Assembly (NCBI GenBank): GCA_030695925.1
Contig: JAUYOH010000013.1
Coordinates: 1 to 56,379, forward strand
Source: Candidatus Omnitrophota bacterium
Lineage (GTDB): Bacteria > Omnitrophota > Gorgyraeia > Pluralincolimonadales > Pluralincolimonadaceae
DNA length: 56,379 nt
Direction: 5' to 3'
A program made the translations under genes and the position numbers. Shown one piece after another: positions 48,805 through 56,379 of the stretch. The notes under the pieces were generated by a model, which did not search any database, was not told where the DNA came from, and was given only the letters and a program-made list of their open reading frames with translations. Positions within the stretch are counted from its first letter, which is position 1, and every line of letters starts with the position of its first letter.

Positions 48805-51180
48805 ATGGACATATTTGTAAATTCGTTTCTAAAGCAAGACGAGTGGATCAAGCGGAATAAGTCGTGTTTTAAATTGCTTGATGACTTTGGCGTGGGCGTA
48901 GCAATCATAAGTTCGAAGATGGAAGTACTCGCCTTAAATAAGGTCACGAAGAAATGGTTTCCGAACATAAACGTCGGCGAAAGGCCCATTTGTTATAAAT
49001 CTTTTAATATCCCGCCGCGAGATGAGATCTGCGAATATTGCCCTACCATAAAAACTCTTAGAGACGGAAAGGTCCATGAAGCGATAACCGAGACACCAGC
49101 CGGCGATAAGATTATAAATTACCGTCTTGTCTCCTCGCCGGTAAGAGACGAAAAGGGCAATGTGATTGCCGCCATAGAAGTCGTTGAAGATATTACGGAA
49201 CATCTACAGGCGGACGAGGTCTTGAAAAAAAGTCAGTACAACCTGAACGCTATCCTTAACGGCATTCCTGATATCGCTTGGATGAAAGACAAGGAGAGCA
49301 TATATATCGCTGCAAACGAACCGTTAGCGAAAGCGGCCGGAATGGCACCCGGAGATATGGTGGGTAAGACGGATTTGGATATCTGGCCTAAGAAATTGGC
49401 TGAAAAATACAGAGCGGACGACAAGGAAGTAATAAAGACAGGCAAGCAGAAATTTATCGAGGAGCCCATAGTATATAAAGATGGCACAACGCAGTTTCTA
49501 GAGACTATAAAGACCCCTGTCTATAACGATAAAGGTGAGGTGATAGGAACGATCGGCATCGCGCGCGATATCACAGAACGAAGCAAATTACAGGAACAGC
49601 TTAGAATCTCGGAAGAAAAATACAGGAGATTTTTTGAGGAAGCGAATGACGCTATATTCATTGCCGATGCAGGAACTGGAAAAATTTTGGACGCTAATGC
49701 CCGGGCGGAGATATTGCTCGGCAGAACCAAAGACGAAATTTGCCGGATGCATCAGTCACAGCTTCATCCGCTCGAAGAAGCAGAACGTTACAAGGCAATG
49801 TTTAAAGAGGATGCAAGTAAAGGCCGCTCAACCCACGTAGAAGCAGAGGTTATTAACAAAAAAGGCGAAATAACGCCCGTATTTATTAATGCCTCTATTC
49901 ACGAGATTGGCGGCAAAAGAGTTGTAATAGGCATATTCAGGGATATGTCCGAATTTAAAAGGATCGAAAAGGAAAAGAAAGAGGCAGAGTCATTGGCGCT
50001 CGTCGATCCGCATACCCAGCTTTACAACTATCGATATTTTCAGAGAAGGATCTATTCGGAATTCGAAGCGGCAAAGAGACGCGGAACGCCGCTCTCGGTC
50101 CTGATGGTCGATATAGATTATTTTAAGTCAATAAATGACACATATGGCCATGAGTACGGGGATGTCGTCCTTCAGGAATTCGCTACGGTATTGCAGCATG
50201 TCTGCAGAGGGATAGATGTTGTGACTCGTTTTGAGGGAGAGGGCTTCGCTATCATCCTCCCGGATACCGATGAGAAAGGCGCTGTTTCTTTTTCTGAACG
50301 CATTCAGAGTGTAGTAAAAAAGCACAGGTTCGGCAAACACAGAGTCAGGCTTATGGTGAGCATCGGCGCGGTCTCATATCCCTCAGAAGGAATAAATTCG
50401 GTGGATAAGTTAGTGACAAGCGTCGACAAGTGCGTCCAGATGGCGAAGGAGAAGGGCGGGAACACGATCTTTGTATATGAACAACTGCGTTATAAAGGCC
50501 AAAAGCCTGCGACGATCGACAGAGATTCACAAAGGCGTGTCAAAGAGGTCAGCAGGAAATTCATCAAACTCATTCAGCTCAACAAACAAAATACGATAGA
50601 GGCCGTATATGCCTTGGCCCATACGGTGGGTGCCAAGAACGCTTACACCGAAGAGCATTCGGAGGATATGATCCATTACGCGACCGAGATAGGCAAGAGG
50701 CTTAGGATGTCCGAAGAAGAGCTGGAGGACTTAAAACACGGCGCCATGCTCCACGATATCGGGAAGCTCGGAATAAGCGACAAGATATTACTGAAAAGAG
50801 GTAAACTTACGAAGAAAGAATTCGGGGCCATAAAGAAACACCCTCACATAGGGGCGGATATAATAAGGCCGATGCATTTTTTAAAGAGTGTCGTGCCCAT
50901 AATACTACATCACCACGAGAGATTTGATGGGGCGGGTTACGGCTCCAGGCTGAAGGGCGAAGAGATACCTTTAGGCGCGAGGATCGTGGCGATAGTGGAC
51001 GTCTATCAGGCGCTCGTCTCAAACAGGCCTTATCGGAAGGCCTATTCGAAGAGGGAGGCCATAGATATCATCAAGGAGGAATCAGGCGGGCATTTCGACC
51101 CTAAGATAACGAAGGTCTTTCTTGAGATATTGGCGAAAGAGAAGAAAACAAAAAAGAAAGGAGCGGCGAAAAAGAGATGA
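48805..51180 (+). CDS. PAS-PAS-PAS-GGDEF(degenerate)-HD-GYP signalling protein
   Basis: A 791-residue cytoplasmic protein with three PAS domains (about 20-130, 135-260, 270-390). The first includes CEYCPTIKTL, which may hold a cofactor. A GGDEF domain (about 395-560) follows, in which the active motif is RFEGEGF at 475-481, so the key acidic residues are displaced and cyclase activity is doubtful. The HD-GYP domain (about 620-780) has HDIGKLGIS and HHERFDGAGYGSRLKGEEI, with GYG in place of GYP. It is predicted to sense and hydrolyse c-di-GMP. Its stop overlaps the next gene by 4 bp, coupling it to a secreted carbohydrate-binding family. Confidence 0.87.
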   Translation: MDIFVNSFLKQDEWIKRNKSCFKLLDDFGVGVAIISSKMEVLALNKVTKKWFPNINVGERPICYKSFNIPPRDEICEYCPTIKTLRDGKVHEAITETPAGDKIINYRLVSSPVRDEKGNVIAAIEVVEDITEHLQADEVLKKSQYNLNAILNGIPDIAWMKDKESIYIAANEPLAKAAGMAPGDMVGKTDLDIWPKKLAEKYRADDKEVIKTGKQKFIEEPIVYKDGTTQFLETIKTPVYNDKGEVIGTIGIARDITERSKLQEQLRISEEKYRRFFEEANDAIFIADAGTGKILDANARAEILLGRTKDEICRMHQSQLHPLEEAERYKAMFKEDASKGRSTHVEAEVINKKGEITPVFINASIHEIGGKRVVIGIFRDMSEFKRIEKEKKEAESLALVDPHTQLYNYRYFQRRIYSEFEAAKRRGTPLSVLMVDIDYFKSINDTYGHEYGDVVLQEFATVLQHVCRGIDVVTRFEGEGFAIILPDTDEKGAVSFSERIQSVVKKHRFGKHRVRLMVSIGAVSYPSEGINSVDKLVTSVDKCVQMAKEKGGNTIFVYEQLRYKGQKPATIDRDSQRRVKEVSRKFIKLIQLNKQNTIEAVYALAHTVGAKNAYTEEHSEDMIHYATEIGKRLRMSEEELEDLKHGAMLHDIGKLGISDKILLKRGKLTKKEFGAIKKHPHIGADIIRPMHFLKSVVPIILHHHERFDGAGYGSRLKGEEIPLGARIVAIVDVYQALVSNRPYRKAYSKREAIDIIKEESGGHFDPKITKVFLEILAKEKKTKKKGAAKKR

Positions 51181-51734
51181 GGACTTGTTTTGTTTTTACG
51201 GTAATGGTTTGTTTTATCTTTACGGCAGTAGCGTATGGCGCGCAAAATTTAGCTCCCAATGCCAGTTTTGAAGAGATGAAAGGTATAGTGGGGGATAATC
51301 CGGCAGAATGGTGGTCGTGGAATTCGGACTACAACGGCATAACCATTGAAAAGACGAGAACAGGGAATCAATCGGCTTATATAAGCAGCGCTTCGGAACC
51401 GGAGAGCCACAGCGGGATCATTTATTATTATAGGAATGTGAAGCCCGGCAAGACCTACGCGTTTTCCTGCTACGTCCTAAACTCAGCCCAAGACCCTATG
51501 ACGAAGGGCGCTTATGGGCAGTTAAGTATAGAATGGAAAATAGGCGAAAAAGAGATATCCCGCGCATGGGGCCCGACTTTCGGTGCGGACCTCTCGACTA
51601 CCAAATGGAAGCTGGAGGAGATGACTGGCATGGCGCCGGCCGATGCGGATGGCTGTAATTTTGTCGTCCAATTCTTCAATAAGGACGGTAAAGGCGCCTT
51701 CTTCGCCGACGATGTAACGGTAGAAGAAAAATAA
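51177..51734 (+). CDS. Secreted carbohydrate-binding-like protein (CBM4/9-type), copy 1
   Basis: A 185-residue protein with a signal peptide (cleavage near AYGAQ) and a single jelly-roll module: NLAPNASFEEM, NPAEWWSWNSDYNGITIEKT, KPGKTYAFSCYVLNS and AFFADDVTVEE. This matches carbohydrate-binding modules of the CBM4/9 type. No catalytic domain. The neighbour downstream is about equally long with the same motifs (NGSFEN, NWGSWNSDYNGI). ATGA overlap with the signalling gene. Confidence 0.68.
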   Translation: MRTCFVFTVMVCFIFTAVAYGAQNLAPNASFEEMKGIVGDNPAEWWSWNSDYNGITIEKTRTGNQSAYISSASEPESHSGIIYYYRNVKPGKTYAFSCYVLNSAQDPMTKGAYGQLSIEWKIGEKEISRAWGPTFGADLSTTKWKLEEMTGMAPADADGCNFVVQFFNKDGKGAFFADDVTVEEK

Positions 51735-51751
51735 AACGAGGAACAGGCCAA

Positions 51752-52372
51752 ATGGGTAAATTTATCCTTTTAATCACGATCATGTTTCTTTTTATTCCGG
51801 CATCAGACAGCGCTGTTCTGGTCGGAAAAAATATTTTACCAAACGGCAGCTTTGAAAACCGTCCCGGCGGCGGAAACGAGGATCCTCGCAACTGGGGCTC
51901 TTGGAATTCCGATTACAACGGTATCGCGACCAATGAATCCAGGAGCGGAAGCCAGTCAGTCTATCTTAGATGCCCGAAGACGAATGACGTCGGCGGTGTA
52001 TTTTATACATACAAAAAAATCAAACCGGGGAAAGAATATACTTTTTCCTGTTATGCTAAAAATTCTTTAAGCAATCCCGTAACAGGAAACGCGTTCGGAC
52101 AGATCAGCATTGAATGGCAGAAGAAGGCGGGGGGCAATATCGTAGAGATAAGCCGCAGCTGGGGGCCGACTTTTGGGCCGGAACTTCCGCTTATAAAATG
52201 GACACCTTTTACTATGACGGTAACCGCCCCCACGGATACCGACCAGTGCAGTTTCGTGATCCAGTTCTTTAATAGGGGAGACGGTAGCGGGGAATTTTTC
52301 GTGGACGACGCTGAAGCGGAAGAATTAGAAAGCGGTAAAAAGGTTAAAAATTTCCTGTTTCCCGGCCAGTAA
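51752..52372 (+). CDS. Secreted carbohydrate-binding-like protein (CBM4/9-type), copy 2
   Basis: A 206-residue paralogue of the preceding protein: signal peptide, NILPNGSFENRPGGG, WGSWNSDYNGIATNESRSG, KPGKEYTFSCYAKNS and FFVDDAEAEELE. The paired WNSDYNGI and SRSWGPTFGPEL stretches show a tandem duplication. It probably binds polysaccharide at the cell surface or outside. No anchor motif is visible. RBS AGGAACAGG is moderate. Confidence 0.68.
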   Translation: MGKFILLITIMFLFIPASDSAVLVGKNILPNGSFENRPGGGNEDPRNWGSWNSDYNGIATNESRSGSQSVYLRCPKTNDVGGVFYTYKKIKPGKEYTFSCYAKNSLSNPVTGNAFGQISIEWQKKAGGNIVEISRSWGPTFGPELPLIKWTPFTMTVTAPTDTDQCSFVIQFFNRGDGSGEFFVDDAEAEELESGKKVKNFLFPGQ

Positions 52373-52412
52373 AGTGGGCAAAAATTTACTTATAAAAAGC
52401 AATTTAGTTCTC

Positions 52413-52440
52413 TTGACAAAATTCGTTTATATGGTAGAAT
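52413..52440 (+). promoter_or_regulatory. Promoter with long leader for the PEP-CTERM gene
   Basis: TTGACA (52413-52418), 16-bp spacer, TAGAAT (52435-52440). The untranslated leader is about 110 nt long and contains ATGCCC-TTGT-GGGCAT near 52502. It matches no riboswitch I recognise. Confidence 0.6.
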
Positions 52441-52556
52441 TATTGACGTAGTTGGGGCGTAACTCGGGTTAGTGCAGTTTTTCTATTTTTTTTCCTCAAT
52501 AATGCCCTTGTGGGCATATAAATGAAAACTAAAAAGAAGGGGGGTGAAACAAAAAA

Positions 52557-53210
52557 ATGAAGAAAATATTCTTCCTCGGGTTAGTTGTTGGGTTAGTTCT
52601 TTCCTTAGCATCTCCTGCGCAAGCCGCCAATTTGGTAGCCAATCCCGGTTTTGAGACATGGGGGCCATGGGGTCCCGGTGGTTCAGAAGCTGCGGGAAAT
52701 TGGTGGGGCATGTTCAGTGATCCAAACGTCACCGGAACAAAGGAATCAGTTATTAAGAAGAGCGGTTCTTTTTCCGGAAAGACAGCGTTTGCGGGTACTG
52801 CCGGCGCATGGGGTGGTTGGGGTCAGAGAGTACCTTTTACAGCCGGAAACACACTGTATGCTTATCAGCCTGTGAACATACCGACGGCTTTGGGAGGCAC
52901 TAATTCATTGGCAACATTGGAAATAGCGTTTGAAAGCGCACCCGACGTTACCATAGGTTCAGCAGTTAAGACTTCGACATCTGCGGCAACAGGTGGTTGG
53001 GGCGATATTCAATATTCAGCTGTTGCGCCAGTAGGTACGACTTCCCTTAGATATGTCGTTCTTCTGGAGACGTGGGGTAGCGGTACCGGTGCTGCGTATT
53101 TTGATGATGCATACGCTGACAGCGTACCGATTCCAGAACCGGCAAGTATGTTATTGCTTGGTTCCGGTTTAGTGGGGTTATTTGGTATTACAAGAAAAAA
53201 GAAGAGTTAA
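52557..53210 (+). CDS. PEP-CTERM sorting-signal protein with CBM-like N-terminal domain
   Basis: A 217-residue secreted protein: signal peptide ending AQAANL, a Gly/Ser/Thr-rich jelly-roll-like part with NLVANPGFETWG and AAYFDDAYADSV (like the two preceding proteins), and a C-terminal PEP-CTERM tail: IPEPASM, a hydrophobic helix and RKKKS. The tail is recognised by exosortase, which usually hands the protein to surface or extracellular matrix. AAGGGGGG before ATG 52557. No exosortase gene is in the window. Confidence 0.9.
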   Translation: MKKIFFLGLVVGLVLSLASPAQAANLVANPGFETWGPWGPGGSEAAGNWWGMFSDPNVTGTKESVIKKSGSFSGKTAFAGTAGAWGGWGQRVPFTAGNTLYAYQPVNIPTALGGTNSLATLEIAFESAPDVTIGSAVKTSTSAATGGWGDIQYSAVAPVGTTSLRYVVLLETWGSGTGAAYFDDAYADSVPIPEPASMLLLGSGLVGLFGITRKKKS

Positions 53211-53226
53211 CAGACGTAGTTAATCA

Positions 53227-53283
53227 AACAGGGGCTCATCTTATTCTTATGGGGAAAATCTCATGAGTAAGATGGGCCCTGTT
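53227..53283 (+). terminator. Long hairpin after the PEP-CTERM gene
   Basis: AACAGGG (53227-53233) pairs with CCCTGTT (53277-53283), continuing with CATCTTA and TAAGATG on a long stem with a few wobbles. No long T-run follows, so it may be a weak terminator or mRNA 3' stabiliser. Confidence 0.5.
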
Positions 53284-53300
53284 CGAATTTATAAAAATTA

Positions 53301-53329
53301 TTGCGGGCGGGACAAAATCGTAGTACAAT
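53301..53329 (+). promoter_or_regulatory. Sigma70-type promoter of CIA30-like gene pair
   Basis: TTGCGG (53301-53306), 17-bp spacer, TACAAT (53324-53329), 24 bp before ATG 53353 with AAGGAG. Confidence 0.5.
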
Positions 53330-53352
53330 AGATAAAAAGGAGAAAGGCGAAA

Positions 53353-53934
53353 ATGAAGCGTATACCCTTAATGATCACAGTTATAGTGGTAAGCTTTTTA
53401 TTCATAGCGACTGCCTCAGCAGCGACTTTAGTCATAGCCGATTTTGATTCCGGCGATAAGCCCAGCAACATAAAAGGCGACTTCGGCACCTGGGACAGAG
53501 ACGAAGCCGATGCGACTCAGGGTTGCAAGATGAATTTCAATAACGAAATCACGCACGATGCAAAAGGATTTTGTTTACAGTTTGACTATGATGTGGACTC
53601 CCCAAATCCCGCCTATAACGGATTCTGGATGAATCTTGAGAACAAGAACGTCTCTCAATATGATAAGTTGACCTTTTGGGTAAAAGGGGACGTAAAAGCG
53701 GGTTTTTCCCAAAGGATAAAACTTGAACTTAAGAATTCGAAAGGCGAAGTCGGTAAATACACCCTCACAGGCATAACCAAAGACTGGCAGCAGGTCTCGG
53801 TTCCCTTAAAGCAGTTTACGGGTTTGGACGATTTAACATCTATGAAGGAATTTGTGATCGTCTTTGATGATATAACCTGTGCGGGCAACAAGAAAGGCAC
53901 GATTTATATAGACGATATAGCGTTCGTTAAATAG
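53353..53934 (+). CDS. Secreted CIA30/CBM11-like protein, copy 1
   Basis: A 193-residue secreted protein with signal peptide (cleavage near SAATL) and a galactose-binding-like jelly roll: LVIADFDSGDKPSNIKGDFG, FCLQFDYDVDSPNPAYNGFW, LTFWVKGDVKAGFS and IYIDDIAFVK. The pattern matches CIA30/CBM11-type beta-sandwich modules seen in polysaccharide-active proteins. Own promoter. Two relatives follow directly (53967 and the N-terminus of 54584). Confidence 0.65.
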   Translation: MKRIPLMITVIVVSFLFIATASAATLVIADFDSGDKPSNIKGDFGTWDRDEADATQGCKMNFNNEITHDAKGFCLQFDYDVDSPNPAYNGFWMNLENKNVSQYDKLTFWVKGDVKAGFSQRIKLELKNSKGEVGKYTLTGITKDWQQVSVPLKQFTGLDDLTSMKEFVIVFDDITCAGNKKGTIYIDDIAFVK

Positions 53935-53966
53935 AAGTTTGGGGATACCGCCGGAAGGAGAACAAT

Positions 53967-54575
53967 GTGCGTAACCTAGCACTATTATTAATTGCCTCCG
54001 TGCTCACCTTTAACGTTGGTTGGGCGCAAGCGGAAGCACCGAAGGCCCTGCCCATCGGCGCGGAAGGCACCTTGGTAATCGTCGACTTTAATAGCTGGGA
54101 AGAGGTCAATAATTTGGGCGGGTTATTCGGCCCTTGGTCGAGGAACCCGGATGACCCTACGCAGGGTTGTCGGATAGAGATAACCGATGACGACAAATGG
54201 GGGGACAAAGGCCTTTCCTTGAGGCTTATTTACAACGTCGATTCCCCAACACAGGCATTTAACGGTATGTGGATGTTTTTGCAGGAGAAGGATTTTACGC
54301 CGTACAAATATCTGGTGATGCATATAAGGGGAGACAGGGAGGCGGGATTTACCCCTAGGTTTAAGATAGAACTTAAGAACAAGCAGAAGGAAGTCGGGCG
54401 CTATGTCGTGACAGGGATCACAGACCAGTGGCAGCAGTTCGTCATCCCGCTAAAGAGTTTCAAGGGCATAACTAATTTTAAAGTTATGAAAGAATTGACG
54501 GTCACATTTGACGATATGAGGTGCAGCCCGAAAATAGGCGAGCTTTATATAGACGATATTTATCTATCTCAATGA
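53967..54575 (+). CDS. Secreted CIA30/CBM11-like protein, copy 2
   Basis: A 202-residue paralogue of the previous protein: signal peptide (near AQAEA), TLVIVDFNSWEEVNNLGGLF, LRLIYNVDSPTQAFNGMWMF, LVMHIRGDREAGFTP, VTGITDQWQQFVIPLKSF and LYIDDIYLS. It shares DSPxxAxNGxW and ITxxWQQ stretches with copy 1. GTG 53967 follows AAGGAG (53955-53960). Function predicted as polysaccharide binding. Confidence 0.65.
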   Translation: MRNLALLLIASVLTFNVGWAQAEAPKALPIGAEGTLVIVDFNSWEEVNNLGGLFGPWSRNPDDPTQGCRIEITDDDKWGDKGLSLRLIYNVDSPTQAFNGMWMFLQEKDFTPYKYLVMHIRGDREAGFTPRFKIELKNKQKEVGRYVVTGITDQWQQFVIPLKSFKGITNFKVMKELTVTFDDMRCSPKIGELYIDDIYLSQ

Positions 54576-54583
54576 GCCATTAA

Positions 54584-56379
54584 GTGAGGGTTTATTTTAG
54601 TCTTCTCTTATTTTTAGGCCTGTCTTTTATTTGCGGCGCTTATGCCGAAGAAGGACAGGTCACTTTTTTGATAGATGACTTTGAGGCAAAGAGATGGGTC
54701 AACCTGATCGGTGGTCCATGCTCTTCGTGGGAGGCCGATCCCTATAAAGCCAGCGAGTATTGCCGGGCTTCTTTCAACGAAGACGAAAAAGGCGGCAGAA
54801 AGACGACGGTCCTAAGGCTCCAATACAATTTAAACAAGACCGATTATAACGGCTATTATACCAAGCTTAACGGCCTTGACCTGCGCCCCTACAAATACCT
54901 CACCCTTTGGATAAAGAGAAGCGAAAAATTCTATCCGAATTCTTTTAAGATCGAGCTTAAGACCAACACCAAGACCGCGTTTTATAGATATACCTTCACC
55001 GATTCCGATGTGGAGTGGACGAGGATGGAGATCCCCTTCGAGAAATTTTATAATTTCGGGAAGCCCGATAACTGGAAACAGGCCAGCGAGCTTACGATAG
55101 TCTTTGAAGGCAGGCAGACTAAGCCGGCCTCCGGTGTCCTTTATATCGACGATATAGGATTTTCGTCTCCCGTAAGTTTTTACAATAGACAAGCAGCTCT
55201 TATAGAAAAAGAGGCGGGAAATAAGAATAAGGAGATGCGTAAATTAGCATCTCTTCCGGAAGACGAACTTCTTGATCTTATATCGCAGAAGACATTTGAT
55301 TATTTTTGGCTTGAGGCGAGTCCGGTTACGGGCCTGATTAAAGACAGGAATACGCTTTATTCCGCGGCCAGTATGGGCGCTACGGGTTTCGGCCTGACGG
55401 CGTTGTGTATCGGAGCCGAGAGGAAATGGATAACCCCTCAAGAGGCCTACATCCGCGCGGCCAAGACTTTAAAGTCCCTTAAAGATATTACCGCTAAAGA
55501 ACACGGATTTTTTTATCATTGGGTTAATTCTCGCACAGGCAGGCGCGACAGCAGGTCGGAAGTTTCATCAGTCGATACGGCGCTGCTTTTAGGCGGGGTC
55601 TTGACGGTCAGAGAATATTTTCCTCAGCCGGAGATAAAAGAACTGGCCGATGAAATCTACGAAGATATCCAGTGGTCTTGGATGATGGGCGACGACGTGG
55701 ACAGCGGCCTGTTATATATGGGGTGGGCGCCTGAAGACGGATTTAAAAAATTCATCCGTTGGGACATGTTCGCAGAAGAGATGATGATGTATCTTCTGGG
55801 GATGGGCTCGCCTACCTATCCTTTGCCTGCCCAGTCATGGCATTCCTTTGTGCGACCCGTAAAACAATATGATAAGGAGGCCTACCTTTATCACGACGGG
55901 GAATCGATGTTTGTTTATGCCTATTCCCACGCATGGGTGGATTTTCGGGATAAACACGATATGTACGCCGATTATTGGCAGAATTCCGTAGAGGCCGTCA
56001 AAGCCAATTACCGGTTTTGTGCGGACAATAAAAATAAATTTAAGACTTACAAAGAGGGCTATTGGGGCATCTCGGCCTCCGACGGGCCGCAGGGATATGC
56101 CGCTTACGGTGCGCTCTATGGTATGAACGACGGCACTATTCCGCCGTATTCCCTATGCGCGGCCGTTCCTTTCGTGCCTGAACTTGCGATTCCTTCCATA
56201 CGTTCGCTCTTGGCGAATTATGGCTACAGGGTATGGGGCAAGTACGGATTTGTGAGCGCCTTCAATCTTGACAAGGACTGGTTCTCGACCGAATATATCG
56301 GGATAGACGAAGGGATAATCCTCTTGATGATAGAGAATTATCGCAGCGGTTTCGTGTGGAAGACATTTATGGCGAATCC
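54584..56379 (+). CDS. Secreted CIA30-like module fused to glucoamylase-like (GH144-type) domain, partial
   Basis: The frame stays open from GTG 54584 to the window edge (598 codons, no stop), so the 3' end is missing. After a signal peptide (near AYAEE) comes a third CIA30/CBM11-like module (about 28-200: TFLIDDFEAKRWVNLIGG, NYNGYYTKLNGLDLRPYKYL, LYIDDIGF). From about residue 225 it matches the PF10091 glucoamylase-like/GH144 family: KTFDYFWLEASPVTGLIKDR, ASMGATGFGLTAL, ISASDGPQGYAAYGAL, DGTIPPYSL, YGFVSAFN and ENYRSGFVWKTFM. Family GH144 enzymes cleave beta-1,2-glucan. The GTG start has no strong RBS. Confidence 0.78.
   Translation, partial: MRVYFSLLLFLGLSFICGAYAEEGQVTFLIDDFEAKRWVNLIGGPCSSWEADPYKASEYCRASFNEDEKGGRKTTVLRLQYNLNKTDYNGYYTKLNGLDLRPYKYLTLWIKRSEKFYPNSFKIELKTNTKTAFYRYTFTDSDVEWTRMEIPFEKFYNFGKPDNWKQASELTIVFEGRQTKPASGVLYIDDIGFSSPVSFYNRQAALIEKEAGNKNKEMRKLASLPEDELLDLISQKTFDYFWLEASPVTGLIKDRNTLYSAASMGATGFGLTALCIGAERKWITPQEAYIRAAKTLKSLKDITAKEHGFFYHWVNSRTGRRDSRSEVSSVDTALLLGGVLTVREYFPQPEIKELADEIYEDIQWSWMMGDDVDSGLLYMGWAPEDGFKKFIRWDMFAEEMMMYLLGMGSPTYPLPAQSWHSFVRPVKQYDKEAYLYHDGESMFVYAYSHAWVDFRDKHDMYADYWQNSVEAVKANYRFCADNKNKFKTYKEGYWGISASDGPQGYAAYGALYGMNDGTIPPYSLCAAVPFVPELAIPSIRSLLANYGYRVWGKYGFVSAFNLDKDWFSTEYIGIDEGIILLMIENYRSGFVWKTFMAN

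Noticed and set aside
52441-52556. c-di-GMP riboswitch in the PEP-CTERM leader
   Set aside because: Neither the GEMM-I core nor a GEMM-II pseudoknot pattern could be matched by eye.

Overview
The window comes from a Gram-negative, probably strictly anaerobic bacterium. It has an outer membrane (beta-barrel proteins, lipoprotein, PEP-CTERM anchor), System II cytochrome c maturation, a group 3b-type [NiFe] hydrogenase, superoxide reductase, many overlapping gene starts with TTG/GTG codons, and several families of palindromic intergenic repeats. This mix resembles uncultured PVC-superphylum genomes such as Candidatus Omnitrophota. That placement is an inference from gene content; there is no rRNA or other phylogenetic marker here.

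Layout. 0.1-5.0 kb: ResB/CcsA cytochrome c assembly, a secreted octaheme cytochrome and an MtrB/PioB-like outer-membrane barrel, together a plausible conduit for moving electrons across the outer membrane. 5.1-10.6 kb: a signalling block (PhnD-like lipoprotein, NarL-type kinase and regulator, CheY-like receiver, second kinase, DUF2490 barrel). 10.7-16.6 kb: a tightly overlapped hydrogenase operon (short HypA-like protein, beta, gamma, delta and alpha subunits, maturation protease) ending in a fusion of HypC to a HydE-like radical SAM enzyme. I consider this the most unusual gene in the window. 16.6-24.3 kb: a small secreted protein, YhaM-like nuclease, UvrD-like helicase-nuclease carrying a palindromic repeat inserted in frame, OsmC, a GH3 glycosidase with a PA14 domain, and a NYN RNase.

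24.3-32.1 kb is an accessory island, clearly AT-rich up to about 29.7 kb. It holds a restriction endonuclease/methyltransferase pair and four tandem, translationally linked genes sharing a winged-helix-like motif. One of the four has an in-frame TGA and the last has a HEPN/DUF4145-like tail. The array is bracketed by two copies of a palindromic element. Then follow a possible PBECR-type nuclease, a promoter-to-terminator transcript with no large ORF, a GxxExxY protein, a HigBA toxin-antitoxin pair with a clear operator, and an ORF6N protein whose gene contains a 31-bp perfect palindrome.

32.2-48.8 kb is mostly housekeeping: an AsmA-like protein, redoxin, two half-size ferritin-like proteins with superoxide reductase, a GH94 phosphorylase, HAD phosphatase, a thiol peroxidase fused to pterin dehydratase, a flavin oxidoreductase, DedA, HI0933-type flavoprotein, Maf, HD-GYP, RluD-type pseudouridine synthase, SYLF protein, a lone secretin domain, YjbQ, a SPASM radical SAM protein, FmdB, a zinc alcohol dehydrogenase and an LsrF-like aldolase. 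48.8-56.4 kb: a PAS-GGDEF-HD-GYP regulator, then two families of duplicated secreted carbohydrate-binding-like proteins, a PEP-CTERM protein, and a carbohydrate-binding/glucoamylase-like (GH144-type) protein that runs off the right edge.

Functional themes: anaerobic redox metabolism with possible electron export, oxygen defence without catalase, c-di-GMP signalling, and possibly beta-glucan metabolism (GH3, GH94, GH144-like). No tRNA, rRNA or CRISPR array was recognised.
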